Shown here: positions 17,377 to 26,855 of the stretch, in pieces
Position numbering within the stretch: the first letter of the stretch is position 1
Layout of the letters: every line of letters begins with the position of its first letter
Origin: Flavobacterium aquidurense
GTDB lineage: Bacteria > Bacteroidota > Bacteroidia > Flavobacteriales > Flavobacteriaceae
Reading direction: 5' to 3'
Assembly (NCBI RefSeq): GCF_001404985.1
Contig: NZ_JRLF01000008.1
Location: 103,478 to 167,477 of the forward strand
DNA: 64,000 nucleotides
Translations under genes and position numbers: made by a program
The notes under the pieces: generated by a model
Database searches by the model: none
What the model was told of the DNA's origin: nothing
Seen by the model: the letters and a program-made list of their open reading frames with translations, nothing else

Positions 17377-19200
17377 TTACTTCTTAAAAAGAACTTCCAT
17401 TATTTTAGTGTAAATTTCGGTGTTTTGATAAACTCCTGTAAAATTCTCTGCACCTGGTCCATAAGCAAAAACCGGAACCGGAACTGCGGTATGATCGTTT
17501 GTGCTAAAACTTCCGTGTACATATCCTTTTTCAATACTTCCGTCAATTAACGAAAGTCCTCCTGTTTCATGATCTGCCGTAACGATTAATAATGTTTCCG
17601 GATTCTTGTCTACAAATTCCATTGCTTGTCCTACAACTTTATCAAAATCAAGCATTTCCCTAACTACATATTCTACATTATTTTGATGTCCGCCATAATC
17701 GATTTGCGCGCCTTCGGCCATGATAAAAAACGGCTTTTTTGTTTTCGCTAAAATTGAAGTCGCTTTCGCCAAAGATTTGGTTAAAAAATCTTCCCTTCCG
17801 TTTTTCATTGAAACTACCGAAGCATCGTCTAAAACAATAAATTTATTATTTTTGATGGTATCGAGAGAACTGAATTTATCCGAAAAAGTATATCCTTTTT
17901 CTTTTAATTCTTTAGAAAGATCTTTACCATCTTTTCTCGAAATAAATTCTTTTGGTCCTCCACCAATCAAAATATCCGATGGATTTGATAAAAAATCTTC
18001 AGCTATTGGCTCACTGTAACTTCTTTCCGGCTGATGTGCATAAAAACACGCAGGCGTAGCATCGGTAATATTTCCTGCAGAAATGATTGCCGTTTTATAG
18101 TTTTTCTTTGCCAATTGTTGCGTAATTAATTCAAGAGGTTTTCCGTTTTCATCGACACTAATAAAACGGTTATTGGTTTTATGTCCTGTAGCCATTGCAG
18201 TTGCTCCCGCAGCCGAATCGGTAATATAACTGTCTGAAGATTTGGTGATCGAAAATCCCTGAGTCGGAATATTAAATAAACTTAATTGCCCTTTATTCGC
18301 CGTGTAACCTGAATATATTTGTGTTAAACCCATTCCGTCACCAATTAAAAGAATAACATTTTTCGGTTTCTTTTTGGCGAAAGCCGAAGCATTTTTAGGA
18401 ATATATGCCTGGTGAAACTCGGCATTTTGATAAAATGTAGATTTGATATTGTTGATGAAATGCGTTAATTCCGGAACATTATCAGTACCTATAAAATCAA
18501 CTTTTAGGTTCATCAGCGTCATCCACGTATTTACGTTATCCTGTGTTGCCCAAAAACGTACTTTTTTGTTCTGATCGTGTACTTTTTTAATGATGGCTTG
18601 TACTTTTTCAGCATCGGCTTGTGTCATTACACCTTTCCCATTCCAAATGGTGATTTCTTTTAAATCTTCGCTGATCATTTCGACACGTGACAATTGATCC
18701 GGAGAATAATTTTCATTTAATCTTCCGTCGAAATAAATAAATTCAGGATACTCTTTCCAGTTTGTTGGAGAAGGTCGGTTTCCTGAAATCACCACTTTTA
18801 GATTTTTGTTCGAAATTATATCAGGATAGGTTTTGATTTGTTGGGCGATTAATTTTAAAGTGGCATCGGCTTCTGTTTTGATATCGATCATTAAAATCAA
18901 TGGTTTATTATCTGGATAAGCTTTTCCTCCCAGACTTTTCAATTTAGTAGAAAGCGGATCCAAATATTGGCTTTTAAGGGTATTTTGTGGTGTGATTTCT
19001 TTAGAAGTATGAGCCACAAAAAGTTCATTATTTACTAAAAAAACATCAGCTTCGATAACACCTGTTTCATTAGAATAAGCTTCGTAAAAAGGAAGTTTAC
19101 CCGCATAGTCATTATGCGAATGAATATTGGATGAACTATATTCCTGCGCTTGTGCAAACAGGAAGAATTGGAGGCAAAAAAGGGTGATTATTTTTTTCAT
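17377..19200 (-). CDS. Fused glycerophosphodiester phosphodiesterase-like and alkaline phosphatase protein
   Basis: 607-residue exported protein with two enzymes in one chain. After a signal peptide (cleaved near residue 19), residues 25-255 form a GDPD/PI-PLC-like TIM barrel with HSHNDY (27-32), EADVFLVNNELFVAHT (50-65) and MIDIKTE (104-110). Residues 278-607 form a PhoA-type alkaline phosphatase: metal ligand D288 (LIGDGMG), nucleophile Ser329 (TDSAAGATAMATGH), IDYGGH and TADHETGG. It would release an alcohol and a phosphomonoester from a phosphodiester, then free phosphate. It lies downstream of SusC/SusD under an ECF sigma/FecR pair, pointing to scavenging of phosphate from lipid head groups or similar esters. 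A 540-base gap from susD means it may have its own promoter. Confidence 0.93.
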   Translation of the reverse strand: MKKIITLFCLQFFLFAQAQEYSSSNIHSHNDYAGKLPFYEAYSNETGVIEADVFLVNNELFVAHTSKEITPQNTLKSQYLDPLSTKLKSLGGKAYPDNKPLILMIDIKTEADATLKLIAQQIKTYPDIISNKNLKVVISGNRPSPTNWKEYPEFIYFDGRLNENYSPDQLSRVEMISEDLKEITIWNGKGVMTQADAEKVQAIIKKVHDQNKKVRFWATQDNVNTWMTLMNLKVDFIGTDNVPELTHFINNIKSTFYQNAEFHQAYIPKNASAFAKKKPKNVILLIGDGMGLTQIYSGYTANKGQLSLFNIPTQGFSITKSSDSYITDSAAGATAMATGHKTNNRFISVDENGKPLELITQQLAKKNYKTAIISAGNITDATPACFYAHQPERSYSEPIAEDFLSNPSDILIGGGPKEFISRKDGKDLSKELKEKGYTFSDKFSSLDTIKNNKFIVLDDASVVSMKNGREDFLTKSLAKATSILAKTKKPFFIMAEGAQIDYGGHQNNVEYVVREMLDFDKVVGQAMEFVDKNPETLLIVTADHETGGLSLIDGSIEKGYVHGSFSTNDHTAVPVPVFAYGPGAENFTGVYQNTEIYTKIMEVLFKK

Positions 19201-19239
19201 TGGAAAAACTGGGTTTGTTTATTTTTTAAAGTTGTAGTT

Positions 19240-19530
19240 GATTTATCTCATTTTTGTCATTTCGAGGAACGAGAAATCTTCGCAAGAAACTCCACAAAGA
19301 AAATCGATAATCTATGTCAGTTTTAATTTCGCAAAGGCGCAAAGTTTTTTCTCATTTTATGTTAATTAATTTTAAGCTCCATTGGAGCGGAATATTTATA
19401 GCAATTATAGATTCCCCCATTAAAGCTCCAGAGGAGCGATATATATATATGTCACCCCTATGGGGTTCAGATTCTTTTATCCCATTAAATTTCTATAAAT
19501 ATGACTTCCCACTGGGACTTGTTTGAACAC
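19240..19530. repeat. Cluster of dispersed intergenic repeats (four short elements)
   Basis: In order: an element beginning GTCATTTCGAGGAACGAGAA near 19256; CGCAAAGGCGCAAAG near 19330; then interrupted palindromes GCTCC-att-GGAGC (19376-19388), GCTCC-aga-GGAGC (19425-19437), ACCCC-tat-GGGGT (19454-19466) and TCCC-act-GGGA (19507-19517), joined by AT-rich stretches such as ATATTTATAGC. The palindromes recur at 36.1 and 58.6-58.8 kb. A 70-codon frame across this stretch is not considered a gene. Confidence 0.75.
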
Positions 19531-19598
19531 ATATAGTCCGTATAGTTTATCTAGTTTCATGGGGTAAAATCACTTTAATCCTTTAATCAGTGGCGAAA

Positions 19599-19645
19599 AA
19601 ACAAACAAACCAGCCTTTTTGTAAAAAAGACCGGTTTGTTTTTAT
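19599..19645 (-). terminator. Probable terminator of the susC/susD operon
   Basis: AACAAACC pairs with GGTTTGTT (imperfect inner stem), flanked by A and T runs. It lies about 95-140 bases past the susD stop on the minus strand. A second hairpin CTGCAAGCT/AGCTTGCAG lies between them at about 19677-19700. Confidence 0.6.
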
Positions 19646-19737
19646 ATCTAAAAATTTATTTCTTTTTTTCTTACAACTGCAAGCTCCGACAAGCTTGCAG
19701 TGTAGAAAAAACAAAACAAACTAACTGAAACTACAAA

Positions 19738-21273
19738 TTACCAGCCTTTATTTTGCGTAAGTGCTCCTTTGCTTACTGCGATTTCATCTGGTGGTATTGG
19801 CCAAACATGGTGAATGGCCGGGTTGAAATTACGGGCCGGATAAATCACCGTTCCGTTATAATGGTGTAAAGGTTTTGCATATGTTGCCTGAGCATCGCCC
19901 CAACGTACTAAGTCGAAATGACGGTCTGTCCATTCTCCGGCCAATTCGCAACGTCTTTCTCTTTTTAAGTCTGTCATTGTTGCTCCGGCAAGATCACCAA
20001 GACCTGCACGGTGACGAATCATATTGATTTCGGTATCGGCGTTTAAGCCTTTCATTAATTTGGCTTCAGCCAACATTAAAATCACATCGGCATAACGCAA
20101 AAGAGGTACGTTTAAAGCTGTTGAAGGTTTGTCTCCATTAGCGTTTACATACCGAATGTCGATTCCGCCAGAAGTTGTTTTTGGGTAACCAAACGGCTCC
20201 ATATATTTATTGAACTGATATCCGGTTCTGTTACTTGAACTTACTATATATTTGCCTTCGTTGAAAGTCACTAATTCACCAAAATACATAAACTTATCTC
20301 CTTTTTGCAAAATAGTAGCGCTGCGTCTTTTATCTGTTGGATCATAAGTATCAAACAATTCTTTGGTAGGATAAAAATTTCCCCAACCGTTGTAAACTCC
20401 CCAACCTTTATCTTCAAGACAAACTCCAGGGAAAATAGAACCCAAAGAAGTGTTTTCGGCACTTGAAGTTACTGACCAGATATACTCTGAAGACCAGTTG
20501 TTTTTGATTTTAAATACATCTTCAAAATTATCGAGCAATTTGTGTTTTCCGCTGCTTACAATCATATTTGCATACTTAATGGCATTGTCCCAGTCTTTGG
20601 CATACAAATACGTACGAACCAAATATCCCCAAGCTGCTGTTTTGTGTGCACGACCGTAATTGTCTGAGCTTAGCTCATTAAAATAAGGCAATAAATCTGC
20701 TGCTTTTACTAGATCTGCTGCGATATAGGCATAGTTTTCAGCTACATTTTTAGCTCTTGGTACATATACATTTGTTGGATCTTCACGATCCTGAATTGGG
20801 ATTCCGGCGCGATCATCTCCGTAATGATACGCTAGTTCCAAATGCATTACGGCATGGTTGAAATAAGCCTCGCCCAACATCATATTTTTTGTTTTTTCGT
20901 CTAGCGAAATCTTCGGGATATTGCGAATAACATCGTTACAGCGTTTCATTACTTCGTAGTGAATTCTCCAGATATCTTTGGTATCAGATTCTGCACCATC
21001 AACAATAAAATTCTTGATACGTTCTGCATTTTGTCTTGGTTTTGTACCAATATCATCACTTGCATTGTTTAGCCAGAAAAATCCGCGACCATACATATTA
21101 TCATCAGAATATAAAGCATAAATCGCGTTTACTCCTGCTTTTGCATCTGCAGGGGTTTTCCAGAAATTTCCGCTTGACGGAGCTCCTTGCGGAACCAGAT
21201 CAAGTTCGCTTTCGCAAGCTGTCACGCCTAATAAAAGCACAAAACTCAATACTAAAAGACTTAAATTTTTCAT
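19738..21273 (-). CDS. SusD/RagB-family outer-membrane lipoprotein
   Basis: 511 residues with a lipobox (LLGVTAC, Cys20), a TPR-rich helical N-terminal half and a typical C-terminal SusD part (ERRCELAGEWTDRHFDLVRWGDA; ending HVWPIPPDEIAVSKGALTQNKGW). SusD proteins sit on the cell surface as lids that capture substrate for the partner SusC channel. It follows susC by 20 bases and is surely cotranscribed. The substrate is inferred only from context (downstream phosphodiesterase/phosphatase), so a phosphorylated compound is more likely than a plain glycan. Confidence 0.95.
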   Translation of the reverse strand: MKNLSLLVLSFVLLLGVTACESELDLVPQGAPSSGNFWKTPADAKAGVNAIYALYSDDNMYGRGFFWLNNASDDIGTKPRQNAERIKNFIVDGAESDTKDIWRIHYEVMKRCNDVIRNIPKISLDEKTKNMMLGEAYFNHAVMHLELAYHYGDDRAGIPIQDREDPTNVYVPRAKNVAENYAYIAADLVKAADLLPYFNELSSDNYGRAHKTAAWGYLVRTYLYAKDWDNAIKYANMIVSSGKHKLLDNFEDVFKIKNNWSSEYIWSVTSSAENTSLGSIFPGVCLEDKGWGVYNGWGNFYPTKELFDTYDPTDKRRSATILQKGDKFMYFGELVTFNEGKYIVSSSNRTGYQFNKYMEPFGYPKTTSGGIDIRYVNANGDKPSTALNVPLLRYADVILMLAEAKLMKGLNADTEINMIRHRAGLGDLAGATMTDLKRERRCELAGEWTDRHFDLVRWGDAQATYAKPLHHYNGTVIYPARNFNPAIHHVWPIPPDEIAVSKGALTQNKGW

Positions 21274-21293
21274 TTTATTTGTTTTATGTTTTT

Positions 21294-24200
21294 TTAAAAA
21301 GTTGCATTTACACCCGTCATATAAATACGGGAAAGAGGATATTTTCCTAAGTCCATACCAAAGTTGTTCAATCCAACTTCAGGGTCCATTCCTGAATAAT
21401 TCGTGATCGTAAAAAGGTTTTGCCCTGAGATAAAGAATCTCAATTTCGCTTTTCCGTTCAGCCATTGATCCTTCACCGTATATCCTATCGAAAGGTTTCT
21501 TAATCTTACGAAAGAAGCATCTTCGATATAAAAATCAGAGATTCGTCCGAAGTTATTGTTATTATCCGTTGATGAAAGCACCGGAATATTGGTGTCAGTA
21601 TTTGTTGGCGACCACGCATTTTTAGATTCTGCCAATAAATTATATCCTGGAAAAGAACCGTTTAGACCAGTATGTTTTACGGCATTAAAAACGCTATTTC
21701 CTGCTGCTCCGCTAAAAAACACATTCATATCAAAACCTTTGTACTTAAAGTTCATATTTAAACTGAAAGTGGTTTTAGGAAATGGGCTTCCCAACACTAC
21801 TCTGTCGCTATTGTTGATTACGCCGTCTCCGTTTACATCTTTAAATTTAATGTCTCCCGCAACGGCATTTGGCTGATACACTTCGCCTTTGGCATTTACA
21901 TATGCTTTTGCTTCAGCATTACTTTGAAATAATCCGTCTGTAGAATATCCGTAAAAAGCGCCAACCGGACTTCCTACCTGATAAATATTAGCTAAAGGCA
22001 AACTACGAACACGGCTTAAATTCAAAGGTTCAAGAGATGTTAAATCGTCTTTGATCGAAACAATTTTATTGCTTAAAAATGCTGCATTGGCAGTTACATC
22101 AAATTTAAAATCACCACGTGTTTTTTGGTATGTCAGACTTGCTTCGATTCCTTTGTTCTCAACATTTCCGGAGTTTACAATTCGACCCAGCGGAGTTCCC
22201 GAAACACCCGGAAGCTGATCACGAACTAACATGTCTTTGTTTGTTTTTACATAAGCATCTACAGATCCTGACAAAGCATTATTGAACATGGTGAAATCTA
22301 GTCCAACGTTAGTTTGCTCAGAGCTTTCCCATCTTAAATTAGGGTTCGATAATTCGCTTTCTGAGTATCCGTAATTAATTACCGGAGTTGACCCAACAAG
22401 AGCTTGGGTTTGATTTAATGGTACACTAAATTGGTAAGGTCCAAGATTTCCTAAATTTCCTATTTGTCCCCAGCTTCCACGTAATTTCAGGTTACTGATA
22501 ATTGGGTTAATACCTTTCATGAATCCTTCTTCAGAGATTAACCAACCTGCCGAAACAGAAGGATATACTTTCCATCGGTTTTCTGATGTTAGCTTTGAAG
22601 TTCCGTCGCGACGCACAATTCCTGATATTAAGTACTTTTGATTAAAGTCGTAATTCAGCCTTCCAACATAAGATGAAATAATTTCTTCAGAAAGACCTGC
22701 GCCTAATTGCTGTACTAATTTTGCATTTAATAAATAACGCTGCGATGGATCTTCGTTATCGAAACCTGTCCCTTGTATGGTATAAAAATCTCTTTTGGTT
22801 TGTTGGTACGTATATCCCGCTAAAGCTTTAAAGTTGTGTTTGCCCAATGATTTTTCGTAAGAAACCGTTTGCTCGCTCAATAAATCTGTAGTGGTTGCAT
22901 TAGTTTGCGTTAATCTATTGAAATCAAATATCTTACCCGGTTCTGTAATTTTAACCGCAAAATCAGTCGAATTGTTTTGAATTCTGGTATAACCCCAGTT
23001 TGATTTTAATTTTAATCCTGAAATAATTTCCCATTCCGCATAAGGATTAATCAAAATAGTCGAAATAGGATTTCTGTTGTCCAGTCTTTTTAAATATGCT
23101 ACCGGATTAATTACGTCTCCGTAAGAACCGATATATTTTTCAGGAACGCCACCAAATTGTCCTGAACCATCTTCTCTGTAAATTGTGGCATTTGGCGGAT
23201 AAAAAATCGCTGCTAAAATAGCACCTGTATATCCGCTGTTTGTATTTGCCGCCTGACCATCTGTTAAGGAATACGACAAATTTTCTCCTAAAGTAAAGTT
23301 GGGCGCAAGTTTAAAAGAGGAATTGGCTCTTGCTGTATATCGCGTTCCGAAAGTATTCAATAAAATACCTTCGTTTTTTCTATAACTTCCTGATAAAAAG
23401 AAATTCGATTTTTCGGTTTTTCCATTTACTGAAATAGATAAATCCTGTATTTCACCTGTACGGAAAATTTCATCCATCCAGTTCGTTCTTGTTGTTCTTG
23501 CTGTTGGCTCAAATGCGGGATCAAAAGCGGGAATTCTAGGCATTCCTGCATTATCTCTTGCCGTATTCATAGCATCAGCATATTCGGCTGCGTTAAGAAC
23601 ATCCAGTTTTTTTGCCACACTCTGAAAACCTCCCTGATAATTTACATTTACATTAATGTGATCAGAAGTTCCTTTTTTAGACGTAATTAAAATTACACCA
23701 CCAGAAGCTCTTGCCCCATAAATTGCTGCCGAGGCCGCATCTTTTAGCACACTGATCGATGCAATATCATTTGGGTTTAATGTATTTAAAGATCCGCTGT
23801 AAATGATTCCGTCCAATACGATTAAAGGTGTTTCGGCATTCAAAGAACCAATACCGCGAATGTTGATTGTTGGTTCCGCCGTTGGATCTCCACCATTATT
23901 AATTACCGTAACACCTGCAACTGTACCTTGCAATAATTCGGCTGCACTGTTGTAGGTTCTGCTTGACGTTTCTTTCATCGAAACAGTTCCAACAGCACCT
24001 AAAACTTCGTTCTTTTTTACAGAACCATATCCCATAACTACAACTTCCTGCAGTTGTTTCATGTCGGCTAATAACTTAACGCTTACTTTTTTATCTGAAC
24101 TGCTTACTTTTACTTCCTGAGTAACATAACCCACGTACGAAAAAATAAGTACTGCCTGAGACGAATTGATTTCCATCTTGAAAGTTCCGTCGAAATCTGT

Positions 24201-24683
24201 TGTTGCAGCCGCATCAGAATCTTTATCTTTAATACCAACTCCCGGCAAAGGCATTCCGTCATCACCACCAAAAACAGTTCCTGAAATACTGATTTTTCCT
24301 TGTCCTGAGTCAGCAACTTTTTGATTTTTCTTGATGACAATATTATTGCTTACAATTTCATATTTCAGAAAAAAATTGCTGCATATCTTATCTAATGCCT
24401 GTTCTAAAGTTACATTGTTTAGTTTTAAACTAATCTTCTGATTGGTATTGACCTGATTTGTCTCGTACATAAAATGTACATCAGCCTGCTTTTCGATTTT
24501 CTGAAAAACACTTTTTATGCTTTCGTTATCAACTTTTAAGGTTACTCGCTTGCCAATATTAACGCTTGCTGCGTTCGTTGTGAAGCTGATAAAAAATAAA
24601 GCCGTAAGCAAAAGTGCTTTCGTTAATACCATTTTTTTAATGCTCTGACAGTTTACAACATACCGCCTTTGTTTTTGATTCAT
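21294..24683 (-). CDS. SusC/RagA-family TonB-dependent outer-membrane channel with STN domain
   Basis: 1129 residues. A signal peptide (to about 39) is followed by an STN signalling domain (about 45-120; VTLKVDNESIKSVFQKIEKQADV), a carboxypeptidase-like beta-sandwich (about 130-205; SYVGYVTQEVKV), a TonB-box-like EVVVMGYG, a plug (LLQGTVAGVTVINNGGDPT; LKDAASAAIYGARASGGVILI) and a 22-strand barrel. The STN domain is the hallmark of receptors that signal to a FecR anti-sigma factor. Here the FecR and ECF sigma genes lie directly upstream, so substrate transport should switch on transcription of this locus. Confidence 0.96.
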   Translation of the reverse strand: MNQKQRRYVVNCQSIKKMVLTKALLLTALFFISFTTNAASVNIGKRVTLKVDNESIKSVFQKIEKQADVHFMYETNQVNTNQKISLKLNNVTLEQALDKICSNFFLKYEIVSNNIVIKKNQKVADSGQGKISISGTVFGGDDGMPLPGVGIKDKDSDAAATTDFDGTFKMEINSSQAVLIFSYVGYVTQEVKVSSSDKKVSVKLLADMKQLQEVVVMGYGSVKKNEVLGAVGTVSMKETSSRTYNSAAELLQGTVAGVTVINNGGDPTAEPTINIRGIGSLNAETPLIVLDGIIYSGSLNTLNPNDIASISVLKDAASAAIYGARASGGVILITSKKGTSDHINVNVNYQGGFQSVAKKLDVLNAAEYADAMNTARDNAGMPRIPAFDPAFEPTARTTRTNWMDEIFRTGEIQDLSISVNGKTEKSNFFLSGSYRKNEGILLNTFGTRYTARANSSFKLAPNFTLGENLSYSLTDGQAANTNSGYTGAILAAIFYPPNATIYREDGSGQFGGVPEKYIGSYGDVINPVAYLKRLDNRNPISTILINPYAEWEIISGLKLKSNWGYTRIQNNSTDFAVKITEPGKIFDFNRLTQTNATTTDLLSEQTVSYEKSLGKHNFKALAGYTYQQTKRDFYTIQGTGFDNEDPSQRYLLNAKLVQQLGAGLSEEIISSYVGRLNYDFNQKYLISGIVRRDGTSKLTSENRWKVYPSVSAGWLISEEGFMKGINPIISNLKLRGSWGQIGNLGNLGPYQFSVPLNQTQALVGSTPVINYGYSESELSNPNLRWESSEQTNVGLDFTMFNNALSGSVDAYVKTNKDMLVRDQLPGVSGTPLGRIVNSGNVENKGIEASLTYQKTRGDFKFDVTANAAFLSNKIVSIKDDLTSLEPLNLSRVRSLPLANIYQVGSPVGAFYGYSTDGLFQSNAEAKAYVNAKGEVYQPNAVAGDIKFKDVNGDGVINNSDRVVLGSPFPKTTFSLNMNFKYKGFDMNVFFSGAAGNSVFNAVKHTGLNGSFPGYNLLAESKNAWSPTNTDTNIPVLSSTDNNNNFGRISDFYIEDASFVRLRNLSIGYTVKDQWLNGKAKLRFFISGQNLFTITNYSGMDPEVGLNNFGMDLGKYPLSRIYMTGVNATF

Positions 24684-24789
24684 GTTTTTGGAGTTTTAAT
24701 TGTGTTTGGATTATTGCTTGGTTTCTACGTAGATATTTTATTTGTTACTTAATTGTTTTTAATAAAATTCCTGCTTCTCTGTGTTTATC

Positions 24790-24852
24790 ATTTTTGCACG
24801 CAGATTTGGCAGATTGAGCAGATTTTTTTTAATCTTTTTAATCTGTGGCTTT
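24790..24852. repeat. Dispersed intergenic repeat of the CGCAGATTT type
   Basis: Between susC and fecR the sequence reads CGCAGATTTGGCAGATTGAG, then CAGATT, T-runs, AATCTTTTTAATCTGTGGC. A related stretch (GACGCAGATTTTACTGATTC, then AAAACAGATTTAATTAATTT) lies at 46540-46605. The inverted ends (GCAGATT/AATCTG) suggest a mobile or structured intergenic element. Confidence 0.45.
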
Positions 24853-24891
24853 GATTTAAAAGATTACCCGATTTGTTTAAATCTATTTTAA

Positions 24892-25812
24892 TTATTGAAT
24901 GATATAAGTTCCTGCTTCGATTTTATAATTGGCATTAATAATATTGCATACTAAAGCCACGACCTGATTAACGGGCAACTCTTTAAAATATGCACTGATT
25001 TTTAGATTGTTGAGGTTTTTGTTTTCGATCTGAATCGCTACATTATAATTCCGATTAATTGTTGCGATCACTTCCGGTAGAGGAGCATCTTCAAAAACAA
25101 TGATGTTTTTTCGCCATAACGAAATAGAATTCACCGGAATATCTGTAAAAGCCTGAATTTTGTTGTTTTGTGATTTAAAAACTACTTTTTGTCCCGGCGT
25201 TACATACACATTTTCTTCTGTAGCAGTCGATTTTACATTCACTCTTCCGGTTAGAACAGAAACTTCTTGTGTGGCGTGATCCGGATATGCCTGAACATTA
25301 AAACTGGTTCCTAATACTTTGGTATCCATTTTATCAGTATGAATTATAAAAGGATGTTCTTTGTCTTTGGCTACATCAAAAAAAGCTTCTCCTGTAAGGT
25401 ACACTTCGCGTGTTCTTCCTTTAAATTCAATTGGATATTTTAAAAGACTTCCGGCATTTAGCCAAATTTGAGTTCCGTCACTCAACGTTATTTTAGCATG
25501 TTCACCTAATTTTGTTGTATATTCTTTAGAAATTGTATGCACAGATGAAAAATAAAAGAAGCAGGACAATCCCATTAAAAAAGCTACAGAAGCTGCCATA
25601 GCCCAATTTCTATATGGAAGAGAAATAACGTTGTCTGTTTTCTTAATTTTTCTGATTTCTTGTTTTAATTTCGAACGGTCTGATTGTATTATTATAGCAG
25701 GATCTAAAATTTGTTCCGGATGATCGTACCAGTTATTCCATAATTCTTCTCCTTTTTCAGAAGGCTTTCCTTCTAAAAAAAGCTGTATATCTTGATGTAA
25801 TTTTTCAGGCAT
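24892..25812 (-). CDS. FecR-family anti-sigma factor
   Basis: 306 residues: a cytoplasmic N-terminal domain (1-68), one transmembrane helix (about 69-90), a FecR beta-domain (about 100-210; KITLSDGTQIWLNAGSLLKY; GEAFFDVAKDKEHPFIIHT; VLGTSFNVQAY) and a C-terminal STN-like DUF4974 domain (VFEDAPLPEVIATINRNYNV). It should hold the ECF sigma factor inactive until the SusC STN domain signals. It is flanked by the sigma gene 114 bases upstream and susC downstream, the standard order for such systems. Confidence 0.94.
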   Translation of the reverse strand: MPEKLHQDIQLFLEGKPSEKGEELWNNWYDHPEQILDPAIIIQSDRSKLKQEIRKIKKTDNVISLPYRNWAMAASVAFLMGLSCFFYFSSVHTISKEYTTKLGEHAKITLSDGTQIWLNAGSLLKYPIEFKGRTREVYLTGEAFFDVAKDKEHPFIIHTDKMDTKVLGTSFNVQAYPDHATQEVSVLTGRVNVKSTATEENVYVTPGQKVVFKSQNNKIQAFTDIPVNSISLWRKNIIVFEDAPLPEVIATINRNYNVAIQIENKNLNNLKISAYFKELPVNQVVALVCNIINANYKIEAGTYIIQ

Positions 25813-25926
25813 TATAATTTGTTTATCTCTTTAATAGTATGTCTTGGAAATCTTATTTTCAGGTAGGCAGATAAGGTTACGCTTTTGTTAAGAAAAAACG
25901 TTCCTCCTTAATTTTTGAAAACAATA

Positions 25927-26484
25927 TCAGTTGAATTCACCTAAATAGTTTCGCATAAATTTGAGCGCGTAAGCAATATGATACTTTACGGTTTCGTGCG
26001 AGACATTAAGTTCTTCGGCAATTTCTTTGTTCGAATATTGTTTGATACGGCTCAGGATAAAAACTTCTTTTGATTTTTTAGGGAGTAATAAAGTCGCTTT
26101 ATCTACCGCTTGCTGCAGTTCCTGATAATAAATAGAATCTTCGGTTGTATTGCTGTTGTTATAATCATTATTGCTGCGATCAGAAACTTCTTTGATATAC
26201 TGATCTGTAATGGTGTGTGATTTTATATAATCTAAGGCCACATAACGTACTGAAGTATAGATGTAAGCCGAGAATTTCTTTTGAATCACTAAAGTTTTAC
26301 GACGTTCCCAGATTGTGGTAAAAACTTCCTGGACAATTTCTTCTGAAACGGGAACAGATTTCATTCGCATATAAACAAAGCGAACTAAGAGATCCCGATA
26401 TCTAAAATACAATTCATCAAACGCTTTATCTTTTCCCTGTCTCAATAATTCAACAAGCTGCTCATCAGTAAATCCTTTATACAT
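25927..26484 (-). CDS. ECF RNA polymerase sigma factor
   Basis: 185 residues. Region 2 is visible as FDELYFRYRDLLVRFVYMRM and EEIVQEVFTTIWERR, and region 4 as KEVFILSRIKQYSNKEIAEELNVSHETVKYHIAYALK. It belongs to the Bacteroidota group of ECF sigmas that pair with FecR proteins. It heads the set sigma-FecR-SusC-SusD-phosphatase and is expected to direct transcription of susC/susD in response to the substrate. Confidence 0.95.
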   Translation of the reverse strand: MYKGFTDEQLVELLRQGKDKAFDELYFRYRDLLVRFVYMRMKSVPVSEEIVQEVFTTIWERRKTLVIQKKFSAYIYTSVRYVALDYIKSHTITDQYIKEVSDRSNNDYNNSNTTEDSIYYQELQQAVDKATLLLPKKSKEVFILSRIKQYSNKEIAEELNVSHETVKYHIAYALKFMRNYLGEFN

Positions 26485-26855
26485 AATAGGTCACTTTTGC
26501 ATTTAGCGAACAAATGGTATTTGCTAAAACACCGTTATTACTTCTTTTTTTGCGATGTATTCTTAATTTAAAAAATGACATATACTACATTGTTTTGTTT
26601 TATAATATGTCTCCAAAATTAGAAATGAGGGTAGGTCGATAAGGTTACGTTTACATTAATAAAAAGGTCATTTTATAAAACATTATATTAACATTTCGTC
26701 TCGCAAATGTTATCACGTGCATATAAAATTTTGATTACAAGTGTTCTGAAATAAAACGGCTTAGATTGTAATTTTGAAATAAATGATAAAAGAAGTATAA
26801 CAACGTAAGCTGAATTTGATATTAGCTTCGTAGAAAAAATTAAATCTCCAGCCCC
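26485..26855. other. Intergenic region between divergent sigma factor and PAS kinase genes
   Basis: No gene seen. A TAATTTTG box (26769-26776), fitting TAnnTTTG, lies 80 bases before the ATG of the kinase at 26856 and is a candidate promoter. No clear box was found for the sigma factor gene. Confidence 0.4.

Noticed and set aside
19314..19526. 70-codon frame in the repeat cluster
   Set aside because: It runs entirely through dispersed repeats and has no protein-like pattern.
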